Assembly (NCBI GenBank): GCA_017979445.1 | Contig: CM030706.1 | Span: 9,782,967-9,846,966 of the forward strand | DNA from: Akebia trifoliata | Lineage: Eukaryota > Streptophyta > Magnoliopsida > Ranunculales > Lardizabalaceae | Length of the DNA: 64,000 nucleotides | Direction: 5' to 3' | Shown here: positions 1-10,565 of the stretch, piece after piece | How positions within the stretch are numbered: position 1 is the stretch's first letter | Layout of the letters: each line of letters starts with the position of its first letter | The notes under the pieces: generated by a model | Told to the model about the DNA's origin: nothing | Database searches by the model: none | Seen by the model: only the letters and a program-made list of their open reading frames with translations | Translations under genes and position numbers: made by a program

Positions 1-74
1 ATGATTTTGATAATTCATTGGTTAAAAAACTTATGAAGGACCAAGAGAAGGAAAAAATGTTAGATATGCATTGA
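1..74 (+). CDS. Possible terminal exon piece of an unidentified gene
   Basis: An open frame enters from the left edge and stops at TGA 72-74. It encodes about 23 residues rich in Lys, Asp and Glu (DFDNSLVKKLMKDQEKEKM, then LDMH). The charged helix-like composition and sense codon pattern look like the end of a real protein. It could be the last exon of a neighbouring gene, or an internal exon read through into its intron. No splice site or domain is visible to decide, so the assignment is weak. Confidence 0.3.
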   Translation, partial: DFDNSLVKKLMKDQEKEKMLDMH

Positions 75-347
75 TAAGATGTAATATTTTACTTGTAATA
101 TTTGTTTTCATTTTGATTACTATTGTAATAGTAGCATTTTTACTTCATCGTTAATTGAATGCATGTAATAGGCTGAAACATGTTGATAACAGGTTTATGT
201 TATATATTTTTATATATTTCTATGAACAATAATCAAGGTTTTTGTCAAAATATTGCATTTTATAGTTTTTGTTTTACATGTAAGGGCATTTTGGTCATTA
301 TTTTAGAATCCAACAAATAAAAATATTGAAACAACCAGGCTTTTCAG

Positions 348-484
348 GCTTCGATGCAAAGCCCAATACTTTTGCAGCCTCTATGATAGACAAGATTCTC
401 ACAGATGCAGCTTCCCAGACTCTCGGTTTTTACTTCTCCCAAGCACAGAATTCTGAAGTAGAAGTTGGAATGTGTAACAGATAG
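348..484 (+). CDS. Possible exon upstream of the J-domain gene
   Basis: After a good acceptor (TTTTCAG ending at 347) an open frame of about 45 residues runs to TAG 482-484 and includes FDAKPNTFAASMIDKILTD. The composition looks protein-like. No GT donor lies just before the stop, but a GT at about 451 could serve as one. It may be an exon of the J-domain gene downstream or a terminal exon of an unrelated transcript. Function unknown; the frame could be chance. Confidence 0.25.
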
Positions 485-610
485 ACCCAAGGTTTTTGTT
501 TCTGTATACTGCAAAGATATTGATATGTTCTGTCTAGATGAAAAACATGATGTTGATGACCAAATGGTTAGGGACCTTCATTTGACATATGTGTGTTTGT
601 TCTTTTGCAG

Positions 611-1420
611 GCAGAAGAAGCTAGACGGTTGAAGAGGAAAAAAAAAGCTGAGAGGCGTTTATTAGATATGGAGAGAAGGCAGAAACAAAGGTTGGAAGAA
701 ATGCGAGAAACGAAGAAGAAGGTTTGAATTTTCTCATGTTTCTTTCATTTTTTCCTTCCCTAGGAGCACCTTTCTTCCACTTTCTTGCATTACTCTTTTG
801 TATTTTCCCCCCTTTGCTTGTGCCTTCTGTTTCCTTGCATTTCTGAGTTTTTTTTTTTTTGTGTGTCCCGGTTTAATTTTGTAGGACATGAGGATTACAT
901 TTTACCAATTTTATTAACGACTTTTATCTCTCCATATGTTCAATGATGCCAAATTCAGGATGAGGAGGCTATAAATCTGAAAGAGCAATTTCGTGTTGAA
1001 GTGAGGAAGGAACTTGATCAATTGGAAATGAAATACACTGATATGGCTTCACTGCTCCGTGGCTTAGGTATTCATGTAGGAGGTGGTCTCTATCCCATGC
1101 CACATGAGGTTAGTAGCTAGTGTTCTATCTTATTTCATCTTCTCTCTTCTAGGCATGTTTTGCACACAGGATAATGATTTCACTAGTATCAGTATTCAGT
1201 AGTTTATTGTTGCTGTTCTTATTATAGAAATTTTAGAAAATGCCATTAATGACAACTTTATGGTAATTATTTAAGAGAAATTATGTTATAGCTTTGGTGG
1301 TAAGTTCAAATATTGCTAGGGAAACCTAAGGTCCAGTAAATTGGATTAAGATGAAGAATAACTTATGGCCCCGATATGACATTAGATGTCAATATTTTTT
1401 GTTTGTTTTTTATTATTTTT

Positions 1421-1451
<31 letters not shown>

Positions 1452-4400
1452 TGTTGGGGGGGGGGGGGGGGGTCTCTACTCCTTAGTTTAGGACTTCAAG
1501 TGCCAACCTTAATCTTGAGATGGAGCTGATAGAAAATTGGGGACAGCAGCTTACCAAAGCTATAACTCCCAAAACAAGAATCAAAATGAGTAGTTATTTT
1601 TGTTAATAGAACCATCTTGAAATATAGTTCATCTTTGGGGAAAAAAAAAAAAAAACTCCATTTGGAGTTGATTTAGTTGGGTTTTGAGTGTGATTTCTAC
1701 CCGAGGTAAACAATCCAGATTGCTGAAAATTCCATTCATCTAGGTTCAAACATGTCATATTTTGTTTTTGCATCTAAAATGTCTTTTGTGTTTCCCTTTC
1801 ACGTTTAGGGTAACTACAAAGGTTTTCCACACAAATGAGATTGATCGAAGAGCTTGTTTGAAAATTGACACGTTTCCCACATGGAACCTACATTTTGCCT
1901 CTAATTTTCCTTCCACATACCATCTCAACATTTTCAAAAGTCTTTTAAAATAGCCAAGTGCATAAAGTTATTTCCTTTTAAGGGAGTTTGTACAGATTTT
2001 TTAGTAGTATAATTATTTATTTCTTTTGTAGTGGGAGAATTTTAACAGGCAGTTGAGGTGGGCATGGTGTGGATGGTAGATGAATTTTAAAAGGGGAGAA
2101 CAGAGAAAATTTGGGTTTAAGCAAATCAACTTTTTATAATATTTGACCTTCTAGTAAAAATATATTTAATGAAGGTGCAAATCTAATTGAGTTGGTAAAG
2201 GTGGGATGAGTGTTGATCATAGGACCTAGGTTCAAGTTATTGAACCCACCTTCACATTATTTTTTGATCGACAACGAAATTTATTGGTAAAGTGGTTGAG
2301 AAGACCAACTAAAAGATACAATTACAAAATCAAGGAGAATGGATTGAACAAGCCCAATCCCATTTAGGGATTGAACCCACCTTCACATTGACTACTAATC
2401 ACTTTGCTTGCCTAGCAAAACATACACATACATGATAGAGTTTCCCCGTGCCATAAAACATTAAAAATATTAAAGTTGAAGGGGTATTATTAATATTTTT
2501 TTATTTTTTATTTTTTATTTTGGGGTTAAGGTGTTAAAAAGAGGAAAAATAATGAAGTTAGAGAGATTATTAAGAAAGAAGAGGGAGGGAGGGAGGGGGG
2601 GGGGAATACATTAAAGTTGGAGGGGTAAATTGGAAAATGATAGAATAAGAAAGAGATTAAAATTAAGGGTATCCTTGGAAAGACGGAGAAGAGAAAAGGC
2701 AAAATTTGTCCTTGAGATATGCTGTTTATGGGTGGTTGGTATTGGCATTGCTAGGCCTATTGCTATCGGGTTAACCCTGATTTCAACTCCACTAAGAAAA
2801 CCTGTACATCATGGAATCATCGAAGCCATGACCTTGCACTTGGGTTTTTAAACTCTCAATTGGGTTTATATTATTTAGCCCTTATTTATTACAGGTATTA
2901 AGGGTCTGTTCTTTACAGAAGCCAGCTCTAGCTCTAGAAATTGGCTTCTGGAAGAAACAGAAACCCCAGAGCCTAAAAAGTCACATCCAACAGAAGTTTG
3001 TTCGTTACAGAAGCACATAAGCCATAAATTGATGTTCGTTTGACAGCTTTTTATTGTTGGATTCTGGTAAAATGATTAGAATATTCTTAATGTTGATAAT
3101 GCACCCAGAATGCACAAAAAATGAGCAGAATACCTTAATAAATATATACTTACACTAAATATATATAAATATAATAAATTTATATTAAAAAATTATAAAA
3201 ATAATTATTTTCAATTTAATAAATTTATAAATTTTATAATTAAATTGAAATTTTGGTAGCAACTCTTCTTAAAATGAACATATGATAAAGAAAATACCTG
3301 CATAATACATAATCCAACATCCACATAAAAATGAAGGTTGTTTTGGTAATAAAGTAGTGATGAATTGCTTTTGGTCTTGGTAGTAAAGTGAGAAGAATTT
3401 AAGAATGAATGTGTCAAGTCTTTTTGTGAGAGCTTGGCAGGAATTTATATTAATTACAAAGGTTTAATTACATAAAGGTCCTTATAAATAAGGATTAAAT
3501 AAAAAGACTTACTACTAAGTAATTAAGATTAAAGAGCAACTACAGCAACAAACTAAATTATTTCCAATACTCCCCCTCAAGCTGGGAGAATATATCAACT
3601 AAGCCCAGCTTGACAAGATGAGAATTAGTGATGGATGGACCAACAGCCTTCGTAAGCATATCGGCAAGCTGATCTGAAGGAATGAAGACTGTCTGAAGAT
3701 CACCAGATCGAATTTTCTCCCTAAGAAAGTGAATATCAACCTCAATGTGCTTAGTTCTTTTATGAAAAACGGAGTCAGAAGCAAGCATAATAACAGACTT
3801 GTTATCACAGAACAGAGTAGAAGACCCAGAAACAGGAAAATCCAACTCTCTCAACAGAGACCGAAGTCAAATTATTTCACATGTACCAAGGGCCATAGCA
3901 CGATACTCCGCTTCAGCAGAGGAACGAGATACCACATTCTGTTTCTTACTTTTCCACGAGATAAGATTATTACCATAAAAAGTACAAAAATCAGAGGTAG
4001 ATCTCCTATCTGTAAGAGAGCCAGCATAATTAGCATCTGTAAAACAAAATAAATGCGGCTGAGCAGTGGAAGAGTAGAAAAGTCCAAGACCAGGACTTGA
4101 CTTCAAGTAGCGAAGAATGCGATAAACGGCATCAAGATGAGAGGTACGCGGAGTATGCATGAATTGGCTGATCACACTGACCGCAAAAGACAAATCTGGT
4201 CTAGTGTTAGTCAGATAGATCAGACGACCTACAAGTCTCTGATAAGAAGGGTCTGATAAAAGATCACCAGCATTAGCTTGAAGGCGATGATTCTGATCCA
4301 TAGGAGAGGAAGCAGGACGACAACCAAGCATTCCAGTGTCTTGAAGAAGATCCAATGTGTATTTTCGCTGAGACAATGGTATACCACGGCAAGAACGAGC

Positions 4401-7400
4401 CACTTTTATTCCCAAGAAGTACTTGAGTGAACCTAAGTCTTTAACATAAAAAACATGACTCAATAGCGTCTTAACCTTATCAATCCATTATGCATCATCT
4501 CCAGTCACAATGATGTCATCTACATAGATCACAACAATGGTGCAACGACCATCCACTCCTCGACGAACAAAGCAAGTATGATCTGAGTGACATTTGAAAA
4601 ACTCCATAGAAAGAATAATCTCCGAAAAACGCTGAAATCAGGTTCGCGGGGGCTACTTCAGATGATACAAAGACTTAAGAACGCGGCATACCTTTCCAGA
4701 TACTCCCCCTGAAGACGAAACCCTGGAGGAGGGTCCATATAAATAACCTCAGTTAAATTACCATTCAAAAAGGCATTCTTCACATCAAGTTGGTGAAGTG
4801 GCCAGGAGTTGCACGCAGCTAGAGAGATAAGAAGACGAATAGTGGAAAGTTTGGCGACAAGAGCAAATATGGCACCAAACTCTTTCCCTGGGGTTTGTGT
4901 AAAGCCCTTAGCAACAAGTCGTGCCTTATACCGATCAACAGTACCATCTGCGAGATATTTCACGGTAAAGACCCATTTACAACTTACAGTCTGCACCCCA
5001 GACGGAAGAGAAACAAGTTCAGTCATAGCTTTTGTCCACTGAGGGTTTCGTAATGCCTCTGAGACAGATCGAAGAACTCGAATAGAATCAGTTCCGGCGA
5101 GATAGGCCTGATAAGAGGAAGAAAGACCCTGATAGGAAACAAACTGGGCAATAAGATGATCAGTAACACACTCCCGCTTACCTTTGCGAAGGGCAATAGG
5201 TAAGTGAGAGTTAGAAATAGACGGAATGAGAGTAGGGATATGTGTAGAGGTAGAAGAGGGTATACCTGAATTCAAGGAGGAGGTTGGCAAGGGTGGAGAG
5301 GGGTGAGGGCGACGAGTGTAGACCTGAAGCGGCGGAGAAGACGGAAGAAAAACTGGAGAAGGTAGCACAATAGAAGAATCCTGCAAAGTAGACGAATCCT
5401 GCAAAGTAGATGTAATATGATAGTATGGAACATTTTCAAAGAAAGTAACATCAAGAGTGTGGATGACACGGTGGGAAACTGGATCATAACACCTATACCC
5501 CTTTAGACATAGAGGAGTAACCCAAAAAGATGCATCGAATAGCTTTGTCATCCAATTCCGTACGATTGGGGGTTTTGTCCTGAACGAAACACGTGCACCC
5601 AAAGACACGAGGTGTAATAGGAAATAATGCTATCAGGTTGAAGAACATGAAGGGGCACTTGTCCCTGTAAGGTTCGACTTGGAACGCGATTAAGAAGAAA
5701 AGTCGCAGTAAGGATTGCCATATTCCAAAAAACTTTTGGAACATGCATTCCGCGAAGAAGACAACAAACAATGTTCATGAGGTGTCGGTTCTTGCATTCC
5801 GCTACCCCGTTCTGTTCAAGGGTATAAGGGCAAGTCAACTGGTGAAGCATACCATTTTCATGAAGATGAGAGCGAATACCATTAGATATATATTCTCTTC
5901 CATTATCAAACCTAAGGGATTTAACCGTGATATTATACTAAGTCTGAATCATTTTAAGAAAATTAACAAAAATTGGGAGCATCTCAGAACGTGAACGCAT
6001 TAGATAAACCCAAGTGCAACAAGGGTAATCATCTATAAATGTAACATAATAGTGATGACCATTAAATGCAGTAACAGGGGAAGGCCCCACACATCAGAAT
6101 GAACTAAATCAAATATGGCATTAGATCAATGCATACGTGGAATATAAGAAGTACGTGTGTGTTTAGAAAGTTCACACACAGAACATTGAAATTTATGCCC
6201 ACTACAAGCAGTTTGTAAAGTAGGAAATAAGGTAACTGAGCAATTATGATATTTAGTAATACTGCTAACAGACAAAAGATTAAGAGATAGGTGAGGGACA
6301 TGAAGCATAAAATCTAGAGAAATTTAAGAGGATAAAGGGATGATACCCTTGCTATGGATAAGTGTAAGAGATCCGTCAGCAAGGCGAACCTCCCTATGGG
6401 TGGTGGACAAAATAGAAGAAGTAAAGTGGCTAGACTCACCGGTCATGTGATCAGAGGCACCAGAATCAATAACCCATGTCAGAGGAGTGGAGCTAGACTG
6501 ATTGACATTAAATACAGAATATATACCTGGAGGCGTAATACCCGAGACCGCAGTCGAAGAGGTATTAGTGTGAGATTGAATCTGATCCCGGACAATAGTG
6601 GCAATCTGAGTCTGTAGTTGTTGCAAGTCAATTGTGCCAAGTGAAGGAAGATCAGTAGATGAGGACTCCACTGTACCAGCACGAGGAGCAGATTGTCCCA
6701 AAGATGAAGTGGGGGTAGCTCGTGGTAACAAATGAGGATATAGTTGAAAGCAACGAGCCTTCTCATGACCAGGCTTCCCACAATGACTGCAAGTGAGGCC
6801 ACTCCCTTTACCACGACCACGGCTACGATTCCCTGACCCAGAGGTACGAATGCCGGAGAAACTCGAGTTAGCAGCTAGGGCCATCTGATCTGTAGCTGGA
6901 GCAGAGAGAATGATAGGGACCTGAGTCTGAGGAGGAGCAATACTGCGACGACGCTCATCACTGTCAATGGTCGCAAATATCTCAAATAAAGAAGGTAACA
7001 GACTGGTGTTGAGGATCTGTGTTCGAAGTGTCTCAAATTATGGACGTAGACCCATGAGGAATTGGTAAGCTTGATGTCGAGCAATCCGTTTGACAACATA
7101 ATCAGCTGCCTCTGAAGACAATTCAGCCATAGACTCAGTGAGAAAGTTCTTCCCAACGTGACTGAAGGTACTCAAAGTAATCGACTACACTCCTTGGGCA
7201 ATGTCTCGATAAAGTTCATAAATCCTCGAATCATTCCTGGAATGTGCGTATGTCCTAGTAAGCGCCGACCATAAATATGGAACTGTCTCATAGTACATGA
7301 ACATTGTATAAATGCGCTGCTCCATGGAATTAAACCACCACCCAAGGATAGTGCAGTTGTCGATTTCCCATGATTCAAATTTAGGATCAGTTAGAGGTGG

Positions 7401-10400
7401 TTTAGGAATTGTCCCAGAGAGCTATCCAGATTTCCCTCTACTCCCTAAAAAAAGACGCACAGATCGAAACCATGACTGAAAGTTCCGACCATCAAGAAGA
7501 GCGGTGGTAATACGTTGAGCTGAGGAGTTAGACCCAAGAATAGTAGCAGAAGTTGGAATTTCTCGTTCTGAAGACATTTTTTTGGTTTGAAGGGAGATCT
7601 GAATGAGAAATTATTGAAAAATTTATCAAAAAACAGGGTCCGAAGCCTGTTGTTGTACACGCAAGACTCAACTAAGAGTCCTAACAACCTACTGCTGTAA
7701 TGGAAAACTCAAAAACCTTCACAAGGGCTAGAAACGTGATAGTTACTGCTATCACCAGGGTTCACTGATGTCGTAGGAACCTAAAGAAGAGTCCTACAAG
7801 TGCCGTATACTTCCACTAGGTCCAATAGACCTATCGCAAGACCAAATAGAGGCAACCCCTACTGTCGTAGGGAAAACTGGAAGCTCTTAGGGCTACCGCA
7901 AGAACAAACAGAAGCAGCAACTTTTGTCGGCTGCTTGTAGGACTGTCGCAGGATGAATTTGAAGCTTTTAACATTGTCGCAGGGCCAAATCAGGGTAAAA
8001 CGAAGCAGCAGCTCCTGCCATCTGCTTGTAGGACTGTCGCAGGAGGAATCTAAAGCTTTTAGAGCTATCGCAGGACCAAATCAAACCAAAAACGGAGCAA
8101 CAACTCCAGTCGCAGAACCAAATCAGGGCTCCTAGAGCTGTCGCAAGGTAACTCAGAAACTCTGGGCTGTCTCAGATCCAAAAAACGACAGAAACTCCAG
8201 TCCCAATATCGATTAGAAGCTCTAGGGCTTTCGTAGTAACTGTAGCACAAAGAACAGTCACAATTAGACTCAGTTGCTATTGCACACTAAAAAAGGCAAC
8301 TGTTGTTGCGTAGAAATAAACTCTAGCATAGGGTAGAAGCACAACGCATTATTGCATCATGTGATAAAAACGTGAAGAAAAGAAAAAAAATTGAAATACC
8401 CCCAAAGGGGAGAAGATCGAATAAGATTGACTTAGGTTCGGGTTTAGTGAGCAAAGAGAGGAAGGAGAAAATTCCTTGGCTCTGATACCAAGAAGAATTT
8501 AAGAATGAATGTGTCAAGTCTCTTTGTGAGAGCTTGGCAGGAATTTATATTAATTACAAAGGTTAAATTACAGAAAGGTCCTTATAAATAAGGATTAAAT
8601 AAAAAGACTATCACTACTAAGTAATTAAGATTAAAGAGCAACTACAGCAACAAACTAAATTATTTCCAATAAGTGGAAGGGTATTTTAGTAAAGATGAAG
8701 GTTATTTTGGTAATTCCTTTTTATTTTTAAGGTTAAGTTTGATTGGAAATTTGATTAAAGACGAAGGTTATATTGGTAAAGATGAAAGGTATTTTGGTAA
8801 TTCTCTTTTATTTTTAAGGTTAAGTTTGGTTGGAAATTTGATTAAAGATGAAAGGTATTTTGGTAATTGGTTAAGATGAAGGGTATTTTGGTAATTCTAT
8901 TTTATTTTTTAAAATTAAGTTTGGTTGAAAATTTGATTAAAGATGAAGGGTATTTTGGTAATTGGTAAAGATGAAGGGTATTTTGGTAATGCCCTTTTGT
9001 TTTTTAAGGTTATGTTTGGTTGAAAATTTGATTAAAGATAAAGAGTATTTTGGTAAAAATGAAGGGTATTCTTGTAAAGATGAAGGGTATTTTAGTAATC
9101 TCATTTCATTTTTTAAGGTTAAGTTTGGTTGAAAATTTGATTAAAGATGAAGGATATTTTGGTAACTATACTTAAACTATTTTATGTTTTGGCTTCCCAC
9201 AAAAGTCATTTGAAGAAGTCCTTCTTGGGTGACTTCTTTTAGAAGCTATTTTTGGACTTTAATTGAAATCCACTGGAGTCAAAAAAGTCCAAAAGAACAT
9301 CATTTATCTGGTTTTTTTGGCTTAAAAGCAAAAAAACTGGCTCTTAAAGTTGAAAAGAATAGGGTCTAAGGGTCTGTTCTTTACAGAAGTTAGTTCCAGC
9401 TCTAGAAATTAGTTTTTAGAAGTAGAAGCCCAGAGCCTGAAAAGCCACATCCAGCAGAAACTTGTTCGTTACAGAAGCACATAAGCCAAAAATTGATGTT
9501 TGGTTGACAGTTTTTTATTGTTGGATTTTGGTAAAATGACCAGAATACCTTAATAAATATATAACTACACTAAATATATATATAAAATAAATTTATATTA
9601 AAAAATTATAAAAATAATTATTTTCAATTTAAATAAATTTATAAATTTTATAATTCTATCAAAATTTTGGCAGCATCTCCTCTTAAAAATGAACGTATGA
9701 AATTTTCTTGATAAAGAAAATACCTGCATAATTTACAATTGTATCCACATAAAGAGGAAGGGTGTTTTGGTAATAAAGTAGTGATGATGAATTGCTTTTG
9801 GTCTTGGTAGTAAAGATGAAGGGTATTTGGTAATTCCTTTTTGTTTTTTAAGGTTAAGTTTGGTTGGAAATTTGATTAAAGATGAAGGGTATTTTGATAA
9901 CTCCTTTTTGTTTTTTAAGGTTAAGTTTTGTTGGAAATTTAATTAAAGATGAAGGGTATTTTGGTAATTTCTTTTTGTTTTTTAAGGTTAAGTTTGGTTG
10001 AAAATTTGATTAAAGATGAAGGGTATTTTAGTAATCTCATTCATTTTTTAAGGTTAAGTTTGGTTGGAAATTTGATTAAAGAGGAAGGGTATTTTGGTAA
10101 TTACATTTGAGTCATTTTACGTTTTTAACTTTACGCAAAAGACATTTTAAGAAGCCCTTCTTGGATGACTTCATTTAGGAGTTACTTTTGAGCTTCAATT
10201 GAAATTCGTGGGAGCCAAAAAAGTCCAAACGGACATCATTTATCTGGTTTTTTTTGGCTTAAAAACAAAAAAAATCTATATCATGAAGCTCAAACCAACA
10301 GGGCCTAACTTTTGACATTATCTATAGTATCCTATGAAGTCAATTTTTATTTTTATTTTATTTTTAAGATTTGCTCTTATTCTAATATTGCTTCGTTTAT

Positions 10401-10565
10401 TGAATAATTTTATGATCATGGCAGGTAAATGTGGCTTATAAAAAAGCCTTACTAAAATTCCATCCAGATCGGGCGCCGAGAACTGATATACTTCAGCAGG
10501 TTGAAGCAGAGGAGAAATTTAAGCTTGTTTCCCGCTTGAAGGATAAGCTTCTGCCGGCATTGTGA
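611..10565 (+). CDS. J-domain (DnaJ-like) protein, C-terminal part, three exons
   Basis: Three exons join in frame: 611-721, 959-1108 and 10425-10565, all with GT-AG borders and lengths divisible by three (111, 150 and 141 bp). The product is a charged coiled-coil stretch (AEEARRLKRKKKAERRLLDM and on), a linker with MASLLRGLGIHVGGG, then a C-terminal J-domain core with YKKALLKFHPDRAPRTD and EEKFKLVSRLKDKLLPAL before TGA. The HPD tripeptide, which J-proteins use to stimulate Hsp70 ATPase, is intact. A C-terminal J-domain is the arrangement of auxilin-like and related plant proteins, but the sequence is not the auxilin signature, so I name only the domain. The N-terminal exons are not resolved and may lie left of the window. 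The last intron is 9316 bp, swollen by repeats and an antisense Copia element. Confidence 0.8.
1421..1472. repeat. (TG)n tract followed by a run of 17 G
   Basis: TG repeats run 1421-1444. After a short GTGTG spacer, an uninterrupted run of 17 G occupies 1456-1472, inside the J-domain gene intron. Long G runs are prone to slippage and assembly error. Confidence 0.9.
2581..2604. repeat. (GGGA)n / G-rich simple repeat
   Basis: GAGGGAGGGAGGG runs into a block of ten G. It is purine-only on the plus strand and lies within the intron. Confidence 0.85.
3391..3568 (-). repeat. 3' LTR of the intronic Copia element
   Basis: 178 bp, matching 8491-8670 nearly throughout (AGAAGAATTTAAGAATGAAT at the left end, AATTATTTCCAAT at the right). 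It lacks classic TG..CA ends, but the position is fixed by the AAGTG duplication and the adjacent PPT. Confidence 0.9.
3558..4463 (-). pseudogene. Copia RT C-terminus and RNase H (broken once)
   Basis: 4463-3867 encodes FYVKDLGSLKYFLGIKVARS and SSAEAEYRAMALGTCEI. After a frame shift, 3854-3558 continues with LFCDNKSVIMLASDSVFHKR, TKHIEVDIHFLREKI and QLADMLTKAVG to the stop at 3558. Domain order and the final stop just before the PPT are as expected. Confidence 0.9.
3569..3580 (-). other. Polypurine tract of the intronic Copia element
   Basis: The minus strand reads TTGAGGGGGAGT, abutting the 3' LTR. It primes plus-strand synthesis and fixes the LTR boundary. Confidence 0.85.
4464..5608 (-). 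pseudogene. Copia reverse transcriptase (broken)
   Basis: 5608-4658 reads from the integrase tail through NPQWTKAMTELVSLPSG, CKWVFTVKYLADGTVDRYKA, RLVAKGFTQTPGKEF and LHQLDVKNAFLNGNLTEVIY. After a frameshift, the catalytic box VVIYVDDIIVTGDDA is encoded near 4495-4535. YVDD is intact although the frame is not. Confidence 0.88.
5493..6308 (-). pseudogene. Copia GAG-pre-integrase and integrase (broken)
   Basis: Pieces in several minus-strand frames match Copia pre-integrase and integrase: MLHVPHLSLNLLSVSSIT before the zinc-binding region, then QNGVAECKNRHLMN, close to the usual QNGVAERKNRHL around the catalytic Glu, then WNMAILTATFLLNRVPSRTL. The frame shifts several times. Confidence 0.85.
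6324..7577 (-). pseudogene. Copia gag and protease (broken)
   Basis: Gag starts at the ATG ending at 7577 (MSSEREIPTSATIL). It continues through frame breaks with typical UBN2-type gag segments (YAHSRNDSRIYELYRDI) to a basic stretch and zinc knuckle CSHCGKPGHEKARCF (CX2CX4HX4C, about 6750-6800). Downstream is the aspartic protease motif WVIDSGASDHMT with catalytic D-S-G intact. At least one internal stop and shifts near 7400 and 7170 break it. Confidence 0.85.
7690..8477 (-). repeat. Copia leader with degenerate tandem repeats
   Basis: Between the PBS and the gag start is a non-coding leader with degenerate repeats. The clearest two units begin near 7913 and 8003 (about 90 bp apart), sharing CTGCTTGTAGGACTGTCGCA and AAGCTTTTA. 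Shorter related pieces (GTCGCAGG..CAAATC) lie on both sides. Confidence 0.65.
8478..8490 (-). other. Primer binding site (initiator Met tRNA type)
   Basis: The minus strand reads TGGTATCAGAGCC with no gap from the 5' LTR. This is the standard plant Copia PBS for tRNA-iMet. Confidence 0.92.
8491..8670 (-). repeat. 5' LTR of the intronic Copia element
   Basis: 180-bp partner of 3391-3568. It is followed on its inner side directly by the PBS and on its outer side by target duplication AAGTG. Confidence 0.9.
8671..9165. repeat. Minisatellite, about 70-bp unit, copy 1
   Basis: About six degenerate head-to-tail units built on GATGAAGGGTATTTTGGTAA, a T-rich segment, AAGGTTAAGTTTGGTTGGAA and ATTTGATTAAA. 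It is part of the TIR-like repeat, and the Copia element inserted at its left edge. Confidence 0.8.
9369..10306. mobile_element. TIR-like non-autonomous repeat, copy 2
   Basis: It starts with the same AGGGTCTGTTCTTTACAGAA as copy 1 and ends CAACAGGGCCT, an imperfect inverted match to the start (AGGCCCTGTTG on the other strand). The interior follows copy 1: the GTTCGTTACAGAAGCACATA segment, the AT-rich block near 9550-9660, the minisatellite, then the AAAAAAGTCCAAA motif. The two copies are head-to-tail with almost no spacer. Confidence 0.5.
9805..10105. repeat. Minisatellite, about 70-bp unit, copy 2
   Basis: About four units of the same motif as 8671-9165 (GATGAAGGGTATTTTGGTAA, then TTTTTAAGGTTAAGTTTGGT). 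Copy number differs from the first array, as expected for unequal exchange or slippage. Confidence 0.8.

Larger units (their letters stand above)
1109..2900 (+). other. First part of the large J-domain intron
   Basis: Non-coding intron sequence. It contains simple repeats (see 1421-1472 and 2581-2604) and A- or T-rich tracts. Short open frames here have no recognisable product. Confidence 0.6.
3391..8670 (-). mobile_element. Ty1/Copia LTR retrotransposon, near-complete, antisense in the intron
   Basis: Two short LTRs (3391-3568 and 8491-8670) bound a 5.28-kb element. The target duplication AAGTG is at 3386-3390 and 8671-8675. On the minus strand the order is 5' LTR, PBS TGGTATCAGAGCC (initiator Met tRNA type) directly after the LTR, a repeat-rich leader, gag and protease, integrase, reverse transcriptase, RNase H, and a polypurine tract TTGAGGGGGAGT touching the 3' LTR. 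This order (integrase before RT) defines Copia. The short LTRs suggest an Ale/Retrofit-like lineage, which is inference. Frameshifts and stops break the polyprotein, so it is not autonomous now. The LTRs differ by few changes, including a 2-bp indel, so insertion is moderately young. Confidence 0.92.
2901..9367. mobile_element. TIR-like non-autonomous repeat, copy 1 (split by Copia)
   Basis: It begins AGGGTCTGTTCTTTACAGAA at 2901 and ends near 9367 in AAGAATAGGGTCT, a loose inverted match. Its two halves (2901-3390 and 8671-9367) are separated by the Copia element at 3391-8670. Removing that insertion leaves about 1.2 kb closely similar to copy 2 directly after it. The middle is AT-rich and carries a minisatellite. 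No transposase is encoded. Terminal motif and size suggest a hAT-type non-autonomous element, but no clean 8-bp target duplication was found. Confidence 0.5.

Noticed and set aside
6354..6617. Plus-strand frames across the intronic Copia (for example 3729-4052, 4809-5042)
   Set aside because: Antisense shadows of the Copia polyprotein.
8671..10105. CRISPR-like array
   Set aside because: Repeats are directly adjacent, degenerate 70-bp units without unique spacers; a plant minisatellite.
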